DNA of 64,000 nt from CAZGUX01 sp964529305 (lineage in GTDB: Bacteria > Acidobacteriota > Terriglobia > Bryobacterales > Bryobacteraceae), in NCBI GenBank assembly GCA_964529305.1, contig CAZGUX010000046.1, forward strand, positions 11,747-75,746, given 5' to 3'. Positions within the stretch are counted from its first letter, which is position 1, and every line of letters starts with the position of its first letter. Both the position numbers and the translations under genes were made by a program. Below the pieces are notes generated by a model. That model saw nothing but the letters and a program-made list of their open reading frames with translations. It ran no database searches and was not told the DNA's origin. Shown one piece after another: positions 50,351 through 59,373 of this stretch.

Positions 50351-53300
50351 TTACGGCGCGAAGTACCCGTTGATGTCCAGGATGACGTGGCTCCGATCCG
50401 TCACATACACGTTGATCCCGCCGAAGGCTCCTGCGGGAACGATGGCCGCGTTGGCCACGATGCTGCCGTCAAACGAATTGAGCGTGGACACGAAGGGTTG
50501 AGCGACTCCCGTGGGCCAGGCGGAAAGATAGCTGAGCGGCCCGCTCGGCACGACGGTCACGTTGAGGGAGAAGGCCGCGGCCGTCGCCGGAATGCCGCAG
50601 GCGCTTTGGGAAATCACAAACGACCGCGATGTCCCTCCTTCGAGGATGGGCCCGCCGAATGGGCCGTCCGCGTTCCGCGTATCCGTGATCCGGCAGGGCG
50701 TGGCCGCGTAGAACGACAAGCCCCCGGTCGACGGCGGGGCAAAATAGCCGTTGATGTCCAGAATCACGTCGGTCGGGTTGGTGACGAAGACGCTGACGGC
50801 TCCGTTGGTTCCAGAAGGCACCAGCGCGGCGTTGGCGACGATCCTGCCCTGGAACGAATTCAACGTCGAGACCAGAGGCTGGATCTGGCCCGCCGGCCAT
50901 GACGTCAGGTAGTAGAGGGGACCCGCCGGAACCACGGTGACGTTCATCGAATACGCACGCGACGTGTCCGGAATGCCGCAAGGGCTCGAAGGCACGGTGA
51001 AATTCCGGACCTGCGTCGCCGCCATCGACGGGCCGCCGAACGCGCCGGGCGCCAGGCGTGTGTCGGCGACACGGCACGGATTCGCTGCAAAGAACGAATA
51101 GTTGTAGGCCGAGGGTGTATCGAAGTAGCCGTTGATATCCAGAATCACATCGGTGGTATTGGTCACGTAAACGCTGATGGCGCCGCCCGTCCCGGCGGGG
51201 ACGATCGCGGCGTTGGCCACAATCGCGCCGTTGAACGAGTTCAGCGTGGACACCAGTGGCTGGGCCTGGCCGGTGGGCCAAATGCTGAGATACGACAGCG
51301 GACCGCGCGGAACGACGGTCACGTTGAGTGAGTAGGAGGCCGCCGTCGCCGGAATACCGCAGACGCTCTGCGGGATTGGGAACGACCGGACGCTGCCCCC
51401 GGCCATCACCGGCCCGCCGAAGGTCCCTGCCGCGTTGCGGGTATCGGCAATCCGGCACGGGGCCACCGGCTGGAACCGAAGGCCACTCCCCCCGATGGAC
51501 GGACCACCGCTCCCGATTTTCATGACAAACGCATCCCCCGCGTTGTCGTCGCCCACGGCGAACGATCGCCCTCCGAATGCGGGCTGAAGCACGCCCGCCG
51601 TGGTCTTGAAGTTCTCCGAATCCGTCCGGCCCGTATAGTAGGCGTTACCGCTACTGTCGATCGCCACTCCGCCCACGCCGAGGAACCCGGCGTTATTGTC
51701 CCAGTTGTCCTCGTTCACGCCTCCGATATAACTCGAATAGATCAGCGTCCCGCCGGCGGAGCCGAACTTCGCGACGAACCCGTCGGAAAACGCTCCCCCG
51801 TAGGTGGTCTGGAACGCATCCACCTTTGGGAAGTCGGTGGACCAGGTGCGGCCGGTGATGTGGGGCTGACCCTGTCCGTCCACCGCCAGCGCGAAGGCGC
51901 CGTCGGATAGCGATCCCCCAAGAAAGGTCGAATAGATGAGCGAACCTCCGTTCGCGGCGAATTTCGTCACAAAGGCGTCGGAGAATCCTCCGAACGTCGA
52001 CTGATAGGCGGCCAGGATCGGGAAATTGGCGGAGCCGGTTTCTCCCGCGACATACACGTTCCCGGTGGCGTCCACCACGATGCCGAAGCCCTGATCCCGG
52101 CCCGTGCCGCCCAGGAATGTCGAAAAGGCAACCGTGCCCCCGGTGAGGAACTTCGTCACAAACACGTCATAGCTCGACGACTTGGTTTGCTGGTAAGCGT
52201 TCAGGACCGGGAAGTCGGTCGACTCCGTTTCCCCGGTCACGTAGGTGTTGCCCTGGGAATCCACGGACACATCGTAAGCCCGTTCCTGTTTCCCTCCGCC
52301 CAGGTACGTCGAGTACACGAGTGCGCTCCCACTCGAATTCAGCTTGGCGGCGAAGGCGTCCTCTTCGCCCTTGAAGTTACCCTGGTACGGGAGTTGAATC
52401 GGAAAGTTTGGCGATGCGGTCGACCCCGTGACGCTGATGTTTCCCTCTGGATCCACGGCCATCCCGTAGATTTTGTCCGTGTTGTTGCCTCCGAGATAGG
52501 TCGAGAACACCAGTTGATTCCCGGCCGCGTTGAGCTTCAGCACAAAGCCATCGCCGAATCCGCCCCCGAAGGTCGCCTGGTACGCGCCGCCGATGATCGG
52601 GAAGTTGGAGGAGTTCGTGACGCCCGCAACGATCGCGCTGCCCTGGCTGTCCACGAAGATGTCCATGCCCTCCTCCTGGCCAAACCCGGTACTGGTCTGC
52701 GTTCCTCCGATAAAGGTGGAATACACAATGGCGGTTCCGGCGCCGTTGATCTTGGTGACAAACACGTCGCGAGTCCCTTTGAGCGTGTTCTGATAGGCTC
52801 CGGCGGCGGGAAAATTGGCCGAAGCCGTCGTTCCGGTCACATAGGCGTTGCCCTGAGCGTCAACCGCAATGCCCGTGCCGCGTTCGCCGGCGTTGCCGCC
52901 GAGGAAGGTCGAAAAGCTGATCACCGGATCGACGATCAGTTCCTTCGAACGGTCGTAGTCGCCCACTCGCAGCATGACCTCGTGACGGGCCACCCGATAT
53001 TCAGCCGTCACCGGTTGACGGCGTCCCTCGACGATCTGATAGGCCACCGGTTGACGCTGGTAGACCGTTCCTCCCGGAAGGCGCAGCCGCAGGTCTCCCT
53101 TCGCATCGACGCTGGGAGGCTCGGTCCCCGTATAGGTCAGCCGGATCGCGTTCGGATCGGCGCCTGGGGACAGCACGAAGTCGTATTCCAGCCGCGAGTC
53201 TTTGCTGTAGTAAACCAGGTCGATGCCCGGATAGATGCCCCGATAGCGCACTTTGCCGAAGTGCGGAACGTTCCGGCGCCAACCGGCGGGGTCGTTGCCG

Positions 53301-53599
53301 ATGAGGTAGTTGCTGTGTCCGGGCAGGGCATCTTCGCTCTCGATACGCGCGGCCGGATTCGCGCCCACCACCTTCATGCGGAGAAATTCCGCACGGTCCC
53401 CGGCCTCCAACGCGAACACGGCTTCATCCCGGGTCAAATAGACCTGAAATCCGTTGTCACGGCTTAGAAACAAAACGCGAGAGTCCGCTTGTCCGGCGTT
53501 GGGCTCAAAGCGAACCGGCGTCCGGCCATATCGGGCGGGGGCGACGGGATTCGCCAACGCAAGGGAGCAGGCCAGGAGCAACAACTGGGGAAGACGCAT
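50351..53599 (-). CDS. Secreted SBBP-repeat beta-propeller protein with triple C-terminal module
   Basis: 1,082-residue exported protein; leader LPQLLLLACSLALANP. An N-terminal domain (RFEPNAGQADSRVLFLSRD to about residue 225) is typical of SBBP proteins. Seven SBBP blades follow, each with a YSTYLGG element: SFSTFLGG, VYSTFIGG, VFSTYLGG, VYSTYLGG, AFSTFLGG, IYSTFLGG, IYSSYIGG. From about residue 715 come three ~128-residue modules: PCRIADTRNAAGTFGG, FGGPSMAA-like middle, and LDINGYF endings. They match those of the 45766 protein. The function is unknown; it is probably a surface or matrix component. Confidence 0.88.
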   Translation of the reverse strand: MRLPQLLLLACSLALANPVAPARYGRTPVRFEPNAGQADSRVLFLSRDNGFQVYLTRDEAVFALEAGDRAEFLRMKVVGANPAARIESEDALPGHSNYLIGNDPAGWRRNVPHFGKVRYRGIYPGIDLVYYSKDSRLEYDFVLSPGADPNAIRLTYTGTEPPSVDAKGDLRLRLPGGTVYQRQPVAYQIVEGRRQPVTAEYRVARHEVMLRVGDYDRSKELIVDPVISFSTFLGGNAGERGTGIAVDAQGNAYVTGTTASANFPAAGAYQNTLKGTRDVFVTKINGAGTAIVYSTFIGGTQTSTGFGQEEGMDIFVDSQGSAIVAGVTNSSNFPIIGGAYQATFGGGFGDGFVLKLNAAGNQLVFSTYLGGNNTDKIYGMAVDPEGNISVTGSTASPNFPIQLPYQGNFKGEEDAFAAKLNSSGSALVYSTYLGGGKQERAYDVSVDSQGNTYVTGETESTDFPVLNAYQQTKSSSYDVFVTKFLTGGTVAFSTFLGGTGRDQGFGIVVDATGNVYVAGETGSANFPILAAYQSTFGGFSDAFVTKFAANGGSLIYSTFLGGSLSDGAFALAVDGQGQPHITGRTWSTDFPKVDAFQTTYGGAFSDGFVAKFGSAGGTLIYSSYIGGVNEDNWDNNAGFLGVGGVAIDSSGNAYYTGRTDSENFKTTAGVLQPAFGGRSFAVGDDNAGDAFVMKIGSGGPSIGGSGLRFQPVAPCRIADTRNAAGTFGGPVMAGGSVRSFPIPQSVCGIPATAASYSLNVTVVPRGPLSYLSIWPTGQAQPLVSTLNSFNGAIVANAAIVPAGTGGAISVYVTNTTDVILDINGYFDTPSAYNYSFFAANPCRVADTRLAPGAFGGPSMAATQVRNFTVPSSPCGIPDTSRAYSMNVTVVPAGPLYYLTSWPAGQIQPLVSTLNSFQGRIVANAALVPSGTNGAVSVFVTNPTDVILDINGYFAPPSTGGLSFYAATPCRITDTRNADGPFGGPILEGGTSRSFVISQSACGIPATAAAFSLNVTVVPSGPLSYLSAWPTGVAQPFVSTLNSFDGSIVANAAIVPAGAFGGINVYVTDRSHVILDINGYFAP

Positions 53600-53752
53600 A
53601 CGGCCTGTAATCGGCAGAAGCGCTGAACTCGATTAGAAACCCGCCAACCGCACCCGGCCGAATAGGGGCTTTTCTCGTCGACCCTCAGGACGTCCTCTCA
53701 GTCGACCAGGCTTGCGCAGGCTCGGCTCCAGGGAGCGATGAAGCAACCCCAG

Positions 53753-56700
53753 CTATTTGTCCAGCAGTTCGACAGTGAACCGGGCGGTGCAATTCGCGGT
53801 CTCGCCGGCCGTGTTGACCGAGTTCGTGATATTGGCCTCGAAATAGCCGAAGGTCTCTCCCGACCGGTCCAGCGAGTAACTGGCCGGCCCGAATGCGGCG
53901 CCGCCCGTCAACTGAGTACCCGCGGACAAGCGCAGGGTGAAACGGCAGTTCTGCCCGCCCTGGCCGCTGGTGGTCATCCGGAAACGCTGCGTGTTGTCGC
54001 GATTTTCCGGGTTCTCGAAGAGAACCTTGAAATTGACCGTGCCGGTATAGCTTGTGATCCCGCGAGTGTTGTTGGGCACAGCGAGCGCGGTCGCATTCAG
54101 ATCCGCCTCCCAGCGCGCGGGTCCGGTTTTGCGTACGGTTCCGTTCGCCGAAGACAAACCGCTGGAGGCGCTGACACGCACGGGAGAGCCGTCGGTGACG
54201 TTGATCTCGTAGATCGGTGACCATGCCGTGGATTGCACGCGCTCACCCGCCAGCGCGTCCTTCGCGGTCAGAATCGCCTGCTTCTTCCGCTCGCCGACGT
54301 CGACTTCATCGGAATAAACGATTCTCGGTGGCGTTGTTTCCGCGGATCGGAATGCTCCCTGTTTCGAGGCCACCTGACCGACATACGGGCAGTTGGAATT
54401 GTTCGCCCGATGACGCAACGCCTCCACATGGTCGCGGAACAGAAAGTTGTCCCATTTCGGCGCGATACAGAGCGTCTCAGGACCGGGGGTCGCGCCGAGG
54501 AAGCGATACTGATCATCGACAATCTCGATCAGCCGGAGTCTTGGCCGGTTCTTCTTTTTAGGCTTAGGGTGCACATTACTTAAATCGCAATCCCCCACCT
54601 GAATCAGCCGCGAAGGAGCGGGATTTCCGGCTTTCTGAATCAGGATCGCAATCTGCTCGTCGAACCCATGATTCGTAGCATTGAGAAACGAGCGAATGAA
54701 GGTTTCCACGAGATCTCCGGTCAGGCCCTTCAACTTGAGCTTCTTGCGATAGGATTCGGCTTCCTTCGCTTCAATCCAGTCGGCGACCTGCGAAGCGGGG
54801 GTCTCGGGCTTGAGCAGCGCACGGATCTTGACCGGCGTCGCGTCGCTCAGGTACTTGGAATTCTTGATGAACTTCGGGTCGACCGTAAAGTTCTCGAGGC
54901 GTATCGGGAAGATAAGGCACATCACGTCGACCGGCGTCAGCCACGCCTGAATCCGTTTGAGAGCCCCGCCGATCGCGGTCTTGGCCAACTGATCGCGGAT
55001 CCACGATTCAATTTGCTGCTGGGTGCCCTGGGGCGCGCCTTCGGCGGTGAAGAAATCGGTGATAGCGTCTTCCGCGGCAGCGGTGATACGTTCCTTGGTC
55101 CTGAGCCCCTTGCACAGGGGAATGAGAGGCTCACGGAGCGCGAGGCACACGCTGGCCTGACGCTGGCCACTGGCCTCGGGATTCACAGCCGCAGATTTCT
55201 CGCGCGCCAGATTGGTCACGCCGAGCAGAAACTCCGACGCCTCCGCCACGTTTCGGTTGAACGCCAGCAAGTCAGCCAGGTGCTGCCGTGTGACCGGCGT
55301 CGAAACCGACGTAGACGAGGCCGCGGTCACCGCGCCATAGAGCAGCGTCGAGGAACCACGGGTGGCGATCTCCTCCGTCATCCGGCGAAGCTGTGACTCC
55401 TGCAGTCCTGCTTGCACGGTTTGCTCGCTCGCCAGATTCGGGGCCACTTCCCTTACACCGGCGATCGCCTCCCGAATATCCGCTGCCAGGGTGTCCAGCA
55501 GGGCCCGGAATCCGGCCACGGGGTCGCCCGTGTAGGTGAGCGCCGTGATCGTAAAGGGCAGCGATCCCGCGCGCGCGCCGTCCGTCAGCAGGGCACTCAC
55601 GGTGAACTGTCCCGTCCGATAACCGCTCGGCAGGTTGGGGTCAAACCAATAGGGCACGCGCGCGTAGACCTCACCCGACTCCACGTAGTTGATCACGTCA
55701 ACGGCCCGCTCCGAGCCGTTCGACGCGCGGAACACCAGCATCTCGATCCGGGAAGGATCGCTCAGGTTGTCGAAGCGAAGCACCAGAATCTGGCCCGGAC
55801 TTCCGGAGGCAGAGCCGCTCGATCCACCCGCCGCAGCGCTTCGTAAGACCGGTGGTCCGACGCTGACCGCGATGGCTTCCGATTCGGCGCCGCACGCGTT
55901 CTCCGCCCGCAGAGTGTACGTGGTCGGCGCGGTGGGACGCAATTCCAGGGAACCTGAAGCAGCCACACTGCCCGGGTCCGGGGAAAGCGTCACCTGATCG
56001 GCTCCTTCCGTGCTCCAGGCGAGCGTCACGGATCCCGCCGACGTGAGTGCGCGTGTCGAGGCGTTGAAGCTCACAATCGATGGCGGAAGGCATTCCCCGG
56101 CCGGAGTCACCAGTTCCGGCGACTGGTGTGAGGGATCGCCGCTTGCGTCGATGGCCAGGATGGCGGAACGCAAAGCGCCTTCGAACGGATTCACTGCGAT
56201 CGCCCCCCAAGGTGGGGCTGTCAGACTGTTCATCCACTCGGTCAGCGAATCCACTCGCGCACTCGATTCCTCCAACACGATGCCACCAGGCAGCGCCCCG
56301 ACGGCCTGTCCGTCCGCGTCGTGCAGCGTGACATCGGCGCGGGCGATCTGCCCGAACCGCCGGGAGGAGAGCAGAACGTCCGACGTGGCGCGCGGGAGTC
56401 CGATGGCCAGCGCGACTTCGCCGGCCGACACGGCCTCGCTGGTAATCTCGGCGAAGTGAATCTCGCCAGACATCGCGTCCGAATCGTAGTCGGGCACGGC
56501 CGCCGTCCTCGTCAGCGCAATGACGGGCCGGTTCGCGGCGATCGCTAATGCATCCACTCCCTCCGGCGTTTCGAAGAGGGCGTTCACCGGGTCGCGGATC
56601 TCGCGCAGTTCCTTCGCCGCCAGCGTCAGGCGATGAGTCCGGCCGCCCCATGTGAGACTGATGGTTGCTTCGCGCGCCCACGGATTGAACAGCCGGAGGT

Positions 56701-57484
56701 CGGACCGAAGTACGCCCCCCGCCGGAGATCCGCGCCGCAGCACCGGATGCACCGTTAGGGCGGTCGATCCGTGGCGGCTCAACTCGGCGGCTCCGGCGCC
56801 CATCCGGTCGCTCGTGGAAAGATCGGTGACCTCACCGAAGGCCACGGCGTCCCCCGAGGCGACATCGAGCTGCGCACGCGCGACCGGGAGGTCGGCGGCC
56901 AGCAGATCGGCCAACGCGATCCGATACACCCGTGCTTCGCCGCCGATTGCCTGCCGGGCGACTTCCCCACCCGCGGCGTCGAAGATCACCAGGTCGGCGC
57001 TCCCGCCCTGAGAGGCGAACGCCACCCAGATCCGCGTACTCTGATTCGCCGAGTGGGACAACCACAACAGATCGCCCGTTCGCCCGGGGCCGACTCGGTT
57101 GGAGGCCGCAACCACCGGCAGATCCACCTTCAAAACGCCTTCTCGCTCGTCGGTGTACTTCGCAGCCCAGACCTGCACGGCGCGATCCGCACTGAGGGTC
57201 ACTGCCCCGGCAACGTCTTCCAGACCCCAGGCCTCGCGGAGCAGATTCCGCCAGGTAAGAGTTTGGCCCGGGTTCACCTCGGTCGATGCTTCCTCCGAAG
57301 CGGCGCCATCCAGCGCGTGGAAACGAAACCGCACCAGCGCCGGCGCAACATCGCGGTTGGTTACACGAAGCTCCGTGGCGAAGTGTCCGCCCGGCTCTTC
57401 GGTCGCATTGACCACCCCCGGAAGGGTGAAGTCGGCAGCCAAACCCGCCGTGACGAAAAGAAAAAGCAGCGACGCGTAGCGCAT
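53753..57484 (-). CDS. Giant secreted protein of unknown function
   Basis: 1,243-residue exported protein. ATG at 57484 follows CTGGAG and encodes leader RYASLLFLFVTAGLAADF. The N-terminal half contains several beta domains; one (about residues 410-560) has an Ig-like element SAGSVTLAWSTEGADQVTLS and TTYTLRAENACG. A segment IVSFNASTRALTSAG precedes it. Residues about 570-660 resemble the Solibacter adhesin-type domain (GSPGQILVLRFDNLSDPS, VYARVPYWFDPNLPSG). The C-terminal half is helical, then beta-rich, ending ARFTVELLDK. I recognise no catalytic domain. It probably functions outside the cell. Confidence 0.78.
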   Translation of the reverse strand: MRYASLLFLFVTAGLAADFTLPGVVNATEEPGGHFATELRVTNRDVAPALVRFRFHALDGAASEEASTEVNPGQTLTWRNLLREAWGLEDVAGAVTLSADRAVQVWAAKYTDEREGVLKVDLPVVAASNRVGPGRTGDLLWLSHSANQSTRIWVAFASQGGSADLVIFDAAGGEVARQAIGGEARVYRIALADLLAADLPVARAQLDVASGDAVAFGEVTDLSTSDRMGAGAAELSRHGSTALTVHPVLRRGSPAGGVLRSDLRLFNPWAREATISLTWGGRTHRLTLAAKELREIRDPVNALFETPEGVDALAIAANRPVIALTRTAAVPDYDSDAMSGEIHFAEITSEAVSAGEVALAIGLPRATSDVLLSSRRFGQIARADVTLHDADGQAVGALPGGIVLEESSARVDSLTEWMNSLTAPPWGAIAVNPFEGALRSAILAIDASGDPSHQSPELVTPAGECLPPSIVSFNASTRALTSAGSVTLAWSTEGADQVTLSPDPGSVAASGSLELRPTAPTTYTLRAENACGAESEAIAVSVGPPVLRSAAAGGSSGSASGSPGQILVLRFDNLSDPSRIEMLVFRASNGSERAVDVINYVESGEVYARVPYWFDPNLPSGYRTGQFTVSALLTDGARAGSLPFTITALTYTGDPVAGFRALLDTLAADIREAIAGVREVAPNLASEQTVQAGLQESQLRRMTEEIATRGSSTLLYGAVTAASSTSVSTPVTRQHLADLLAFNRNVAEASEFLLGVTNLAREKSAAVNPEASGQRQASVCLALREPLIPLCKGLRTKERITAAAEDAITDFFTAEGAPQGTQQQIESWIRDQLAKTAIGGALKRIQAWLTPVDVMCLIFPIRLENFTVDPKFIKNSKYLSDATPVKIRALLKPETPASQVADWIEAKEAESYRKKLKLKGLTGDLVETFIRSFLNATNHGFDEQIAILIQKAGNPAPSRLIQVGDCDLSNVHPKPKKKNRPRLRLIEIVDDQYRFLGATPGPETLCIAPKWDNFLFRDHVEALRHRANNSNCPYVGQVASKQGAFRSAETTPPRIVYSDEVDVGERKKQAILTAKDALAGERVQSTAWSPIYEINVTDGSPVRVSASSGLSSANGTVRKTGPARWEADLNATALAVPNNTRGITSYTGTVNFKVLFENPENRDNTQRFRMTTSGQGGQNCRFTLRLSAGTQLTGGAAFGPASYSLDRSGETFGYFEANITNSVNTAGETANCTARFTVELLDK

Positions 57485-57704
57485 AGCAAAGACTCCAGTC
57501 ATCCCCGGATTCCATCTTCGTGAACGGCCGAGAGGTCCGAAACAACCGCTTCTCCCTTGCCGGTCAGCCGCAAAACGCCCAAACCGGTCGCACCAGCGCA
57601 ACTCATGATCTCCGCCGGTTCCCTGTGGATCTCGACATTATATAACCTTCATGCATTCTCGCCGCCGACAGCAGGACGGCCGCCACCGCCCCCCCGGCGC
57701 GAGA

Positions 57705-57887
57705 TCAGCCAGACCTGGGCCGTGTATACGCCCATGCCGTCGCGGACACGAACCACACCACCGTCACCGCGTTGAACACGGACAGGAAATGCTCCCGGTC
57801 GATCGACCGCTGAAGAAGCGCCCACGAAATCCATAGCCCGATAAGCAGGCTCACGATCGCGATCGACAACAACACACGACGCAGCAT
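57705..57887 (-). CDS. Small membrane protein coupled to the NCS1-like permease
   Basis: 60-residue protein with two hydrophobic helices (VLLSIAIVSLLIGLWISWA and FNAVTVVWFVSATAWAY) joined by a short loop QRSIDREHF. The ATG at 57887 overlaps the permease stop by one base (TGATG). A second subunit for a transporter is a reasonable reading: several sodium-solute symporters have small two-helix partners, but I know none for NCS1. The gene is short but the overlap and the clean topology support it. Confidence 0.7.
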   Translation of the reverse strand: MLRRVLLSIAIVSLLIGLWISWALLQRSIDREHFLSVFNAVTVVWFVSATAWAYTRPRSG

Positions 57888-59260
57888 CAGGCCGTCCTCC
57901 GTTCCGCGGTTGCGTACCGCAGCGCGGTGTACGCCCCGGTCGCCAGAAACCAGCACGGCAGCCAGCGAAAGAACAGGTGCATCGGCAGAACGAAGGCAAC
58001 GGCCAGCGTTCCTACCCAGACGACGATCGCCTGCCAGTTGAACATCAGGCCCTTCCGTTCCGCCAGGTACGGATCCACTCCCAGTCGCGGCAGGATCCAG
58101 TGCTCCACAAACACGACACAGCCCACCGGCATCAGGATCAGGCCATAGATCGCGACGTAGTCGAGCAGCTTCAGAAAGAACACCGGGAAGCAGGCCAACA
58201 TCGTCGTGGCCAGCCCGCAGTACAGCGTGATCTTCCAGCGCGGCCAACCAGGAGTCAGCGATTGCACGGCCAGTCCCGCCCGGTACAAGGTCGGATTGGC
58301 CGTGGTCCACCCCGCCAGCACGACGGCCAGGACTCCCGCCCAGCCAGCTGCCTCGTAGGCCATTTTTCCAGGCGTCATCTCTCTGCCGACCGCGGCCACC
58401 ATGATGCCCGAACTCAACCACGCCAGGAAGTGTCCCGGATAAACCCCGGTCGCGGTGAACAGTCCATACCATGTGCTTTTGGCGTAGCGGAACAACGCCA
58501 TGTCGGAAAGGCCGATGTGCATGGCGAGGTTGCAGAACCATGCGAAGAACAGGATCTGCCTGAAGCCGTACTGCTCCTGCCCGGGCGTCGGCTGGCCGTT
58601 CCACACCTTGGTGGAGAGTACCTCCCACAAGTTCGACAGGTCGGGCAGCACCCCTAACTTCGGCAGTGTGGCCATCGCCCCGGCGATGAACACCAGGAAC
58701 AGCCAGGGCGAACACACGCTGGCGAAGTTCGCCAGTGCGGAGAAGCCGAGAATGGCCAGCAAGGTGAATCCGGCTCCCAGCGCGACCGCAATCATGACCC
58801 ACCCCGCGCTAGTCGGCAGCACCGAGCCCAGCGGTGTGGGGGGCAATCCAATCAGGCCGGCGAGGGCCGTCGCCGAGACCGAAATCATCGCTCCGGCCAG
58901 GATGCAGTACAGGCACGCATTGGCCAGGTTGTACACCACCATGAACCCCGGACCGCCGATCTTGCGGAGGTACCAATACAACGTCAACCGCGTGCGGACG
59001 GCGATGGGCGCGCACACCAGGGTCCAGCTCAACACCGCAAGGAGATTGCCCAGCAGCAGGCCGAGAATCAGGTCGCGCGCCGTGACGCCGTGGATAACGA
59101 AGAAGGCGCCGATGACGAATTCGGTGGCGGCCACGTGCTCGCCCGCGAACAGGCCGGCGAACTTGCCCCAGCCTTGCAGTTTGTCGAGGTGAACGGGCTC
59201 GCGGTCGAACTCGTTCAACTGATCCATTTTGGCGGCAAGCTCCGCCAACGTTCCCGCCAT
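57887..59260 (-). CDS. NCS1-like purine/cytosine permease family transporter
   Basis: 457-residue membrane protein with about twelve hydrophobic segments. The N-terminal cytoplasmic part (LNEFDREPVHLDKLQGWGKF) is followed by an acidic-rich first helix, FAGEHVAATEFVIGAFFV, and GLLLGNLLAVLSWTLVCAP, which resemble the first helices of NCS1 permeases. ATG at 59260 has GGGGAG upstream; an upstream GTG at 59290 is the alternative. The substrate is unknown. A 60-residue membrane protein gene overlaps its stop. Confidence 0.82.
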   Translation of the reverse strand: MAGTLAELAAKMDQLNEFDREPVHLDKLQGWGKFAGLFAGEHVAATEFVIGAFFVIHGVTARDLILGLLLGNLLAVLSWTLVCAPIAVRTRLTLYWYLRKIGGPGFMVVYNLANACLYCILAGAMISVSATALAGLIGLPPTPLGSVLPTSAGWVMIAVALGAGFTLLAILGFSALANFASVCSPWLFLVFIAGAMATLPKLGVLPDLSNLWEVLSTKVWNGQPTPGQEQYGFRQILFFAWFCNLAMHIGLSDMALFRYAKSTWYGLFTATGVYPGHFLAWLSSGIMVAAVGREMTPGKMAYEAAGWAGVLAVVLAGWTTANPTLYRAGLAVQSLTPGWPRWKITLYCGLATTMLACFPVFFLKLLDYVAIYGLILMPVGCVVFVEHWILPRLGVDPYLAERKGLMFNWQAIVVWVGTLAVAFVLPMHLFFRWLPCWFLATGAYTALRYATAERRTA

Positions 59261-59373
59261 GTGCGCTCCCCGGGGGCCGCGCGTGGACACATCATCGCGC
59301 CCCTCAAAGCATAAACGATCCTAGCTTTGAGCCCGAAGATGACGGGTGAGGGTAAACGGGCGTGCCCGTCCGG

